This document shows, piece by piece, positions 1 to 7,450 of a DNA stretch of 64,000 nt (positions are counted from its first letter, which is position 1; each line of letters starts with the position of its first letter). The DNA comes from CAVVXN01 sp963772585. Its GTDB lineage: Bacteria > Planctomycetota > PLA2 > JAEUHO01. The translations under genes were made by a program, and so were the position numbers. The stretch lies in assembly GCA_963772585.1 (NCBI GenBank), contig CAVYXV010000007.1, forward strand, positions 434,001 through 498,000. The letters run 5' to 3'. The notes beneath the pieces are model-generated. The model saw only the letters and a list, made by a program, of their open reading frames with translations. It was not told the origin of the DNA and searched no databases.

Positions 1-1271
1 CTCTGCCCAAGGCCGCGAGCGTCACGATCGACTACCAACTCGGCCTGGACGACGGCAGCCTCTACGAGGACGGCGACGGGAACCTCCGTGTCAGCCCCGA
101 CATCATCACCTCCGGCGTGCGCGACCTCGCCTGCTGGAGCTGTCACCAGAACCCCGACAACCGCCGTCGCGGCCGCACGTGGTTCGACCCGACCAAGGAC
201 GTGCACTTCGGGAAGTTCAACGGCGACATCACCGCCGCCGACGCCGACGTGACCAAGGCGAGCACCGCCTGCACGAACTGCCACATCCTGACGGGCGATC
301 CTCTTCAGCGGGACCGCGAGCACAACATCTCGAAGGGCAGCGCGAGCCTGCTCACCGTCCGCCAGGACCAGGACTGGGTGGGGATGGAGACCTGCTCCGA
401 CTGCCACGGTACGCCTCCCGGCACCATCCACAGCTCGGCCCACCTGGCCGCGATGGCGTGCGAGTTCTGCCACATCCCCTACAAGCTCGACGCGGCCGAC
501 GTGGTCCTCGACAACGCGACCACCGGCAAGACCCTCTCCTACGACACGGACCAGTTCTACTCGAGCGACCCGCTCAGCCCGGCCGCCCTGCGGGGCGCGG
601 GCGACCACAAGTGGTGGTCCGACGTCATCCGCAAGACGTCCAAGGACGCGACGATCCGCTTCTTCCCCGCGAAGTACGTGCTGAGCGCCTGGTGGGGCGA
701 CTGGACCGACGTCGCGCCCGCCGGCCCGGGGCCGGAGGACGTCGTCACGCCGATCCCCCTCTGGAAGATCCGCCACGCCACGGGCGACACGACCCCGCCG
801 GGCGTCGTGGACGACAACGGCGACGGCACGCCGGAGGTGAACACCCTGGCCGAGATCGGGATCTACATCGCCTCGTCCGGCGGCCTCCTCCTCGGCGACG
901 ACGGGCACGGCCAGCCCATCGCCTCGAACCCCGTCCTCGTCAAGAGCACCAAGGTCTACTACTGGGGCGGCATGGGCGTCACCGCGTTCGACTACGAGAT
1001 GCTTGGCCTCGACGTCACGTCGCGTCAGCCCTTCTCGATCACGCACGACGTGCTGCCGCTCGGCCTGTACTCGGACAGCCCCCTCGGCTCCGGCGGGTGC
1101 AGTGACTGCCACGGTACGAACACGAAGGGTTGGGACCGGCGCGTGCTGGTGGACCCGTTCGACACGGCGGCCGAGTCGTCTCCGGGCGCGGGCGACGGCG
1201 CCCAGCCCATCTACTCGACCGTGCGCAACCTGCTCGGCCTGCCGGCGAACTTCCCGACCTTCGGGCCCTGA
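1..1271 (+). CDS. Multiheme c-type cytochrome, 3' part (5' end outside window)
   Basis: The reading frame is open from base 3, so the start lies upstream of the window. Five CXXCH heme c attachment motifs are visible: CWSCH (132-146), CTNCH (270-284), CSDCH (393-407), CEFCH (459-473) and CSDCH (1098-1112). Four sit in the first 350 bases and one near the C-terminus, with a long heme-free stretch between. Such proteins are exported and carry electrons in anaerobic respiration or extracellular electron transfer. I cannot assign a substrate or a named family from this fragment. The frame ends with TGA at 1269. The next gene begins 112 bases downstream on the same strand. Confidence 0.85.
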   Translation, partial: LPKAASVTIDYQLGLDDGSLYEDGDGNLRVSPDIITSGVRDLACWSCHQNPDNRRRGRTWFDPTKDVHFGKFNGDITAADADVTKASTACTNCHILTGDPLQRDREHNISKGSASLLTVRQDQDWVGMETCSDCHGTPPGTIHSSAHLAAMACEFCHIPYKLDAADVVLDNATTGKTLSYDTDQFYSSDPLSPAALRGAGDHKWWSDVIRKTSKDATIRFFPAKYVLSAWWGDWTDVAPAGPGPEDVVTPIPLWKIRHATGDTTPPGVVDDNGDGTPEVNTLAEIGIYIASSGGLLLGDDGHGQPIASNPVLVKSTKVYYWGGMGVTAFDYEMLGLDVTSRQPFSITHDVLPLGLYSDSPLGSGGCSDCHGTNTKGWDRRVLVDPFDTAAESSPGAGDGAQPIYSTVRNLLGLPANFPTFGP

Positions 1272-1383
1272 CGCGACCCATCCTCGACACGCGAAGTCCC
1301 GATTTCCCGGGCTCGGCCCGTTTCTCCGGTGGCCGTTCGCCGCGCCGTGGCCCACACTACCTTGGTCACTCGGATCCTGTTCG

Positions 1384-3096
1384 ATGTCCGATTCCATCCA
1401 GCTCGACTCCCCGGCGGACGGGGGCGAGGCCAGGGGAGAGTCCGCGCACGGGCCCTCGCGCGAGCGTGTCCAGGTGGGGTACGCCCACTCGCCGATCGGC
1501 ATGTTCCTGGCCGATCCGGACGGCGTTCTCCGGGACGTCAATCCGGCCTTCTGCGACCTCATGGGGTGCGGGGCCGACGCGCTGGTCGGGGTGAGCCTCA
1601 CGACCCTCCTCGGAGCGGGCGGCACCCGTGATCGGTACCGGGAGGAGCTCGAGCAACTCCTCCAGGGCGCCACGGAGGCCGTGATGGGGGAGTGGCGGCT
1701 CGAGCACGTGCCCCCCGGGTCGTCCAGTTGGCTCCACCTCACGCTGACGCGCCTCCGCGACGAGACGGGGGGGACGCGCTACCTGCTCGGGCAGGCCTTC
1801 GACGCCAGCGACGACCACCGGCGCCGCGAGAGCCTGCTCCGAGCCGTCCACCTCGATCCCCTGACCGGGGTCGCCAACCGGGGCGCCGTGTTGGAGCGAC
1901 TTCGCAGCGAGCTGGCCCGGTCGCGCCGCGCCGCCGACCGCGTGGCGCTCGCCTTCGGGGACCTCGACAACTTCAAGCTGGTGAACGACTCGCTCGGGCA
2001 CGAGGCCGGCAACCGCGTGCTCCGCCTCGTGGCCGACCGGCTCCGCGAGTCGCTCCGGTCCGACGACCTCGTAGGGCGCGTCGGCGGCGACGAGTTCGTC
2101 GTGGTGCTGCGAGGCGTCTCCAGCGTCGAGGACGCCGTGCGCGTCGCCCAGAGCCTCCTCGAGATCATCCAGGTGGACGCCCGGATCAGCGGGCACCGCG
2201 TCGTGCCGGGCATCAGCCTCGGCGTCGCCCTCGCCGAGCCCGAGAGCACGCCCGAGGAGCTGCTGCGCCAGGCCGACATGGCGATGTATCGCGCGAAGGA
2301 CGCCGGGGGCGGCCGCGTCGTGGTCTTCGACGAGCAGATGCAGGCGGAGTCCACCGCGCGGTTCCAACTGGAGGAGGCCATCCGCGAGGGGCTGGACGGG
2401 CAGGAGTTCACCACCTGGTACCAACCCATCCTCTCGCTGGATCAGCAGGACTTCTTCGGGGTCGAGGCCCTGGCCCGCTGGATCCGGGAGGACGGCCTCG
2501 AGGTCCCCGCGCGCGAGTTCATCGGCGTCGCCGTGGACAGCCGGACGATTCACCGCATCGGCGCGCTGGTCGTCGAAGGCGTGGCCCGCTTCATGGAGCA
2601 CGCGAGCCTCCCGGGCGGACTCGTCACGATGAACGTCACCGCCGAGGAGATCCGCGCGGGCAGCACGCTCGACCGCATCGAGGCGGCGATCCGGGAGGAG
2701 CGGCTCGACCCCACGCGGCTGGGCATGGAGCTGGAGGAATCCACGACGGCGGGGCTCACGGGCGCCTGCCGGCGGCGGATCCTCGACGTGATCGACCGGG
2801 GCGCCAAGCTCCTGCTCGACAACTTCGGGACGGGCTTCTCCTCGATCGCGCACCTGAGGGACCTTCCGATCTACGCCATCAAGCTCGCCCCCACGTTCGT
2901 GGCGAACGTGGAAAGCGAGAGCGACTACAAGCTGGCGGAGGCCGTGGCCCGCTTCGCCGAGTGCCTCGGAGCGGTCCGGATCGCCGAGGGGATCGAGACG
3001 GAGGCCCAGGAACAGGCGCTCCGCCGGATGGGTTGGCCGATCGTGCAGGGCTTCCGCTACGGCCCCGCGAAGCCGCTGTCCGCCTGGATCCGGTAG
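1384..3096 (+). CDS. PAS-GGDEF-EAL cyclic-di-GMP signalling protein
   Basis: This 570-residue protein has a PAS sensor domain (about residues 29-145), a GGDEF diguanylate cyclase domain and an EAL phosphodiesterase domain. GGDEF is intact at 234-238, preceded by a product-inhibition motif RSDD (225-228), so cyclase activity is likely. EAL is present at 361-363, but the usual DDFGTG motif reads D479-N480-FGTG, and the Lys-x-Asp pair reads K500-L-A502. Two residues needed for metal and phosphodiester chemistry are therefore changed, so hydrolysis may be weak or lost. I chose ATG 1384 because the frame upstream is the shadow of the cytochrome gene. No membrane segment is seen, so it is probably cytosolic. 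It ends 4 bases from the convergent Vor operon. Confidence 0.93.
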   Translation: MSDSIQLDSPADGGEARGESAHGPSRERVQVGYAHSPIGMFLADPDGVLRDVNPAFCDLMGCGADALVGVSLTTLLGAGGTRDRYREELEQLLQGATEAVMGEWRLEHVPPGSSSWLHLTLTRLRDETGGTRYLLGQAFDASDDHRRRESLLRAVHLDPLTGVANRGAVLERLRSELARSRRAADRVALAFGDLDNFKLVNDSLGHEAGNRVLRLVADRLRESLRSDDLVGRVGGDEFVVVLRGVSSVEDAVRVAQSLLEIIQVDARISGHRVVPGISLGVALAEPESTPEELLRQADMAMYRAKDAGGGRVVVFDEQMQAESTARFQLEEAIREGLDGQEFTTWYQPILSLDQQDFFGVEALARWIREDGLEVPAREFIGVAVDSRTIHRIGALVVEGVARFMEHASLPGGLVTMNVTAEEIRAGSTLDRIEAAIREERLDPTRLGMELEESTTAGLTGACRRRILDVIDRGAKLLLDNFGTGFSSIAHLRDLPIYAIKLAPTFVANVESESDYKLAEAVARFAECLGAVRIAEGIETEAQEQALRRMGWPIVQGFRYGPAKPLSAWIR

Positions 3097-3100
3097 AGGC

Positions 3101-4165
3101 CTACGCCAGGATCTCGCGGATCTTCGCGGCCACCTCGTCGGGGGAGGGGACCACGCCGCCCGCCGCGCCGTGGAAGACGAGCTCGCGCGTGCCCTCCGCG
3201 GCCAGGCGCACGTCCTCGAGCATCTGGCCCATGCTCATCTCCACGTCGAAGACCTTGCCGCCCTCGGGGAGGCGGTCCATCGCCTCGCGCAACTCGCCGT
3301 AGGGGTACGGCTTCACGGTGATGGGCCGGAAGAGCGCTACCCGCCGTCCCTCCTCGGTGACTTCGTCGATGGCCGTCTTGACGATCCGCGCCATCGTCCC
3401 GAACGCGACGACGAGGAGGTCGTAGCCTTCGGGCGCCGTACATCTCGTAGCGGACCTCGTTCTTCGTGATCTCCTCGAACTTGCGCTTGAGCTTCCAGTT
3501 GTGCTGGTTCAGATCCTCGGGGTCGAGGTAGAGCGAGTTCACGATCCGCCGCTCCCGATCCTCGGCACCGGTCAGGGCCCAGTCGTTCTCGCCCAGCGGC
3601 GGGCCCTTCCCCTCGACGGGGAAGGACACGGGCTCCATCATCTGACCGATCATCCCGTCCGCGATGATCATGACCGGGTTGCGGTACTTCTCGGCGAGAT
3701 CGAACGCCAGGATCATCAGATCCACCGCTTCCTGGACGGAGGAGGGAGCCAGCACGATCAGGTGGTAGTCGCCGTGGCCGTGCCCCTTCGTCGCCTGCCA
3801 GTAGTCGCTCTGGGCGGGCAGGATGCCGCCCAGGCCGGGACCCGCCCGCATGATGTTGATGAGGACGCAGGGCAACTCGCAGGCCGCGATGTAGCGACAG
3901 GCCCTCCGCCATGAGGCTGATGCCCGGCGAGGACGAGGACGTGAGACACTTCACGCCCACGCCCGCCGCGCCGTAGATCATGTTGATCAGCCGCGACCTC
4001 GCTCTCCGCCTGGACGAACGTGCCGCCGACCTCGGGAAGGCGCTTCACGAGGTACTCGGGGACCTCGGTCTGCGGGGTGATCGGGTAGCCGAAGAAGTGC
4101 ACGCAGCCGGCGCGGATGGCCGCCTCGCCCAGAGCCTCGTTGCCTTTCATCAGTACCTTGGTCAT
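3101..4165 (-). pseudogene. vorB: 2-oxoacid:ferredoxin oxidoreductase alpha subunit (VorB-like), three frameshifts
   Basis: Read through three single-base corrections, this gives a protein of about 353 residues, the usual VorB length. It begins MTKVLMKGNEALGEAA and contains FFGYPITPQTEVPEYL, SSSSPGISLMAEGLS, NIMRAGPGLGGILPAQ and RNPVMIIADGMIGQMMEP, all typical of the pyrimidine-binding alpha subunit that pairs with the TPP beta subunit to oxidise branched-chain or other 2-oxoacids to acyl-CoA. The apparent extra bases lie near 3989, 3894 and 3431. Start ATG 4165 overlaps the gamma stop by four bases (ATGA). The intact protein sequence between shifts argues for recent mutation or assembly error. 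Substrate specificity cannot be read from the sequence. Confidence 0.85.
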
Positions 4166-4731
4166 CGCGAGGACCCCGACTCGGTCGTCTGGTTCGCGGA
4201 CAGGGCCAGGCCGGCGCGGAAGGCGGCGACGTTCGCCGGGACGAACTTCGCCTTGCGGCCGGAGAACTCGTCCGCGATTTCCGCCTCCACGGCCTCGGGC
4301 GGCACGACGCCGGTCGCGCCGACGTAGGCGCCCAGCATCACGAAGTTGGCGGCCCGGTCGGTGCCCGCCTTCGCCGCCAGCCCGCGGGCGTCCACCTCGA
4401 CGACGGTGCAGTCGCCCCGGTCGGCGCCCTTGCTCACCAGCGAGGTGTTGATCACGATCACGCCGCCCGGCTTCACCTTCGAGGCGAACTTCTCGAGCGA
4501 CGGCAGGTTCATGACGAGCAACGCCCGCGGGTTGGTGATGAGCGGCGAGCCGATCGGCTTGTCCGAGATGCAGACGGTCACGTTCGCGGTCCCGCCGCGC
4601 ATCTCCGGGCCGTAGGACGGCAGCCAGGAGACCTGGAGTCCCTGCGCCATCGCCGCGTGGGCGAGGATCTTGCCGGCGAGCAGCATGCCCTGCCCGCCGA
4701 ATCCCGCCATCAAGACCTCGGTGCTGTTCAT
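4162..4731 (-). CDS. 2-oxoacid:ferredoxin oxidoreductase gamma subunit
   Basis: This 189-residue protein starts MNSTEVLMAGFGGQGMLLAG, with the GxGGQG motif of the gamma domain, followed by a PSYGPEMRGGTANVTV block typical of the family. The gamma subunit completes the alpha/beta/gamma core that passes electrons to ferredoxin and probably contacts CoA. The frame is undamaged, unlike its two partners on either side. It lies 18 bases after the end of the ferredoxin-beta gene and overlaps the alpha start by four bases, so all three belong to one transcript read leftwards. Confidence 0.93.
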   Translation of the reverse strand: MNSTEVLMAGFGGQGMLLAGKILAHAAMAQGLQVSWLPSYGPEMRGGTANVTVCISDKPIGSPLITNPRALLVMNLPSLEKFASKVKPGGVIVINTSLVSKGADRGDCTVVEVDARGLAAKAGTDRAANFVMLGAYVGATGVVPPEAVEAEIADEFSGRKAKFVPANVAAFRAGLALSANQTTESGSSR

Positions 4732-4749
4732 GGGCTTCCCCTCGGGGTT

Positions 4750-5728
4750 CTACGTGCTCGCCGGCTGCGCGGCCGGCTTCCGGGCGGGCTCCTTGATCAC
4801 CCCCAGCGGGTAGTAGGGAATCATGTCGCTGTCGATCCACGAGACGGACTCGCTCGGCGAGAGGCCCCAATTCGTCGGGCACGCCGAGAGGATCTCCACG
4901 AAGCTGAAGCAGCGTGTCGTCGCGTTGGTACTCGAACGCGCGTTTCACGTAGCGCTTCGTCTTGATCGTGTTCTTGGTGTCGTGGACCGCGCCCCGGGCG
5001 ATGAAGGCGGGCGTCTCCAGCGAGGCCAGGAGCTCGCTCATGCGGAGCGGATACCCGGTCTCCTCCACGTCGCGGCCGTACGGCGAGGTCGTCGTCCGCT
5101 GCTGGGGGAGGGTGGTGGGCGCCATCTGGCCCCCCGTCATCCCGTAGATGGCGTTGTTGATGAAGATCACCGTGAACTTCTCGCCGCGGTTCGCGGCGTG
5201 CAGGATCTCGTTGCCGCCGATCGAGGCGAGATCGCCGTCGCCCTGGTAGGTGAAGACGATGCGGTCGGGGCGCGCGCGCTTGGCGCCGGTCGCGACCGCC
5301 GGCGCCCGGCCGTGCGCGGCCTCGAACATGTCGAAGCTGAAGTACTCGTACGCGAGCACCGAGCAACCGACCGGGGCGACGCCGATCGTCCGCCCGTGGA
5401 GCCCCAGCTCCTCGATCACCTCCGCGACGATGCGGTGGGCGACGCCGTGCGTGCAGCCCGGGCAGTAGTGGGTCATCCGCTCGGTGAGCCCGGCCGTGTT
5501 CTCGAAGGTCAGCTTGCCCTTGTGATTCCACGCCTCGATGCCCTGGTCCGGGCACGCGATGGCGCAGAGCGTGCACCCCGTGCAGTCCTCCTCCGATCCG
5601 GTGAACACGACGTATTGGTAGCCGCGCTCGTTCAGGTCGTCGGACATCTCGATCAGGCCCTTCGGGCAGGCGACGATGCATCGTCCGCAGCCCTTGCAGC
5701 GTGCGCGTTCGATCCGGATGTGCCCCAT
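4750..5728 (-). pseudogene. 2-oxoacid:ferredoxin oxidoreductase, ferredoxin-beta (TPP) fusion, one frameshift
   Basis: After one correction the product is about 325 residues. Residues 1-75 hold two 4Fe-4S motifs, CKGCGRCIVACP and CTGCTLCAIACP. The rest is a TPP-binding beta subunit: HYCPGCTHGVAHRIVAEVIE, then the TPP/Mg motif QGDGDLASIGGNEI and INNAIYGMTGGQMAPT. Fusing the electron-transfer ferredoxin to beta removes the need for a separate delta gene. An apparent extra base near 4912 shifts the frame after QRDDT; the correct frame continues SFVEILSACPTNWGLSP and ends at the TAG at 4750-4752. GTAGGAG lies just before ATG 5728, 8 bases after the upstream gene. The other three shifts in this operon are in the alpha gene. 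Confidence 0.87.
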
Positions 5729-5736
5729 GGCGTCTC

Positions 5737-6567
5737 CTACTCGGGTTCCCGGCGGCGCGGGAGGGCGATGGGCCGCGGCTTCCCGATGGGAACGGGACGC
5801 GCGGCGGGGAGGGTCTCATCGGCGGGGGGGGCGTCGTCCACCGTCTCCCGGTGGAACCACGGCGGCAGCATGTGCCGGTCCATCACGAGGAGCGGGGCGG
5901 CGATGGCCCTCAGCTCCGCGGCGGCGGCGACAGCCCTCATCACCGCCACCGCCCGGACGGGGAGCCCGGAGGCCTCGCCCACGGCGCGGGCGAGCCGCCA
6001 GCCCTGCAATACGACGTCGGCCGTGGTCTCTCCGACGAGGTGGGCGTTGGCGAGCAGTCCGGTGACCCGGAGGCGGGAGGACGCCTCGATCTCGCTCCGC
6101 ATGCGGAGGCAGGCCTCGACGTCGCGCGTGAACGGGCGCCTCGCGTTCACGACCTGCCAGAGCTCGTAGGGCGCGTCGCCGATCGCCGGGCGGAAGCTCG
6201 CCAGCGCCCTGGCGCCGACGTCGTCGCCGCCCACGTCGAAGATCGTGGTGGTGCCCTCGGGCGGGTGGAGCATCCCCTGGATCTCGGGAAGGATGATCGG
6301 GAGGTCGGCGAACGCCTGCGTGCCCGGAGGGACCACGACGCGGACGCCGTGCGCCTCCATGAGGTGACGGGCCTCCCGCGAGCGGAAGTACGGGTTGACG
6401 ATGTCGAGGTCGGCGAGCTGGACGCGGCGGCCGCCCTCGGCCAGCTGGATCGCCAGGTTGACCGCGATCTCCGTCTTCCCGCTGCCGTAATTCCCCACGA
6501 TCATGAGGAGGCGTTCGTCGTCCCTCACGAGGTCCTGGAGTGGTCGGGCGGCGGTCATTGCCGGCAT
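5737..6567 (-). CDS. P-loop NTPase (MinD/CobQ-like) heading the Vor operon
   Basis: This protein of about 276 residues has a deviant Walker A motif, IVGNYGSGKTEIAVNLA, near residues 22-38, followed by LADLDIVNPYFRSREA, the switch I-like region of the SIMIBI class. TTIFDVGGDDVGARAL matches a Walker B region. It is probably a soluble ATPase. I chose the paired ATG codons at 6567/6558; the longer frame upstream has a low-complexity leader unlike a protein. It ends 8 bases before the ferredoxin-beta start, so co-transcription with the oxidoreductase is very likely. Its role could be cofactor loading, maturation or regulation of that enzyme, but this is inference from position only. Confidence 0.82.
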   Translation of the reverse strand: MPAMTAARPLQDLVRDDERLLMIVGNYGSGKTEIAVNLAIQLAEGGRRVQLADLDIVNPYFRSREARHLMEAHGVRVVVPPGTQAFADLPIILPEIQGMLHPPEGTTTIFDVGGDDVGARALASFRPAIGDAPYELWQVVNARRPFTRDVEACLRMRSEIEASSRLRVTGLLANAHLVGETTADVVLQGWRLARAVGEASGLPVRAVAVMRAVAAAAELRAIAAPLLVMDRHMLPPWFHRETVDDAPPADETLPAARPVPIGKPRPIALPRRREPE

Positions 6568-6818
6568 TGTATCCGCCGCCGTCCCGACGACCCTCAAGAG
6601 TCCGTGCAACCAGGGGTTAGGACGCGAATGAAAGCTCTTCGCAAGTCGGGTGGAGGCCCGATGGGGGACCCGGGCGGGGGACCGCCGACGGGGCGCCGGT
6701 CCCCTCTCCCCGGGGCCCGTGCGGCATCGCGGCGTACGCGGGTTGAGGGTGAGTCTCAAGACTTCCGCCTCGCCGGTCCGCGGCCGCTCGCGGTGCCGGG
6801 CAGGGGCGCGCGATGGGG

Positions 6819-6845
6819 TAGGCTGTCGCCGGCTCCCAGGGAGGG
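6819..6845 (+). promoter_or_regulatory. Possible -10 element and ribosome binding site for the 6852 gene
   Basis: TAGGCT at 6819-6824 matches a -10 box at three of six bases, the same hexamer seen at 16479. No good -35 is visible. A strong Shine-Dalgarno-like AGGGAGGG lies at 6838-6845, seven bases before ATG 6852. The rest of the 6568-6851 gap shows no gene or repeat I can support. Confidence 0.3.
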
Positions 6846-6851
6846 TGTTCG

Positions 6852-7394
6852 ATGGTGCGTCCCCTCGGTCTCCCGGTCGGAAGCGTCCGCGCGTTGCTCC
6901 TGCTCGCGCTGGCGTCCGCGGCGATCTTCGACCTCTACCACACGAAGCAGATCGCGCCCTGGCTGATCGCCGCGATCTTCATCGCCGGCGCGTCCTACTT
7001 CTCCTCGCGCCGGGCGGGCCCCCCCACGAAGGACGAGAAGGGGCGCGGACCGTGGTGGCTGCCGAGCGGCACGATCCGCCTGATCTTCATCGGACTCCTG
7101 GTCTACGGCGGCGTCGTCTGGTTCCGCTTCCACAGGGACACGTCCTGGGAGCAGGCGCGGGTCGCCTGGATCGTGCTGGCCTACGTGATCGGCGTCCTGA
7201 CCGGGGCCCTGGAGCGGCGGGGGTACTCCGACGAGGAGGCCGGGCGCCCGTATTTCGAGCACCTGGTGGCGCTCGTGTCGCTGATCGCCGCGGCCGCGCT
7301 CGTGTGCCTCTCGATCGAGCCCGACCCGTCGATCCAGGGCTGGGTGCCGCCGCTGCTGGGCGCCGTGGTGGTCCACTACTTCGCGACGCGGTAG
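6852..7394 (+). CDS. Small multi-pass membrane protein of unknown function
   Basis: The 180-residue product has about five hydrophobic segments: ALLLLALASAAIFDLY, PWLIAAIFIAGASYF, TIRLIFIGLLVYGGVVWF, AWIVLAYVIGVLTGAL and VALVSLIAAAALVCLSI. Short charged loops (RRAGPPTKDEKGRG, ERRGYSDEEAGR) separate them. I do not recognise a family. ATG 6852 has a strong AGGGAGGG upstream. The gene stands alone between the divergent Vor operon and the convergent protease gene. Confidence 0.75.
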   Translation: MVRPLGLPVGSVRALLLLALASAAIFDLYHTKQIAPWLIAAIFIAGASYFSSRRAGPPTKDEKGRGPWWLPSGTIRLIFIGLLVYGGVVWFRFHRDTSWEQARVAWIVLAYVIGVLTGALERRGYSDEEAGRPYFEHLVALVSLIAAAALVCLSIEPDPSIQGWVPPLLGAVVVHYFATR

Positions 7395-7450
7395 GCCGCG
7401 CGATGCAACGTCCGTTCGTCGGTCGTGCGGGCTCGTCCTGACTCGGACCG

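Noticed and set aside
1366..2853. Long open frame on the minus strand opposite the GGDEF-EAL gene
   Set aside because: It is a shadow frame of a GC-rich gene; the translation is low-complexity and the plus-strand product has clear domains.
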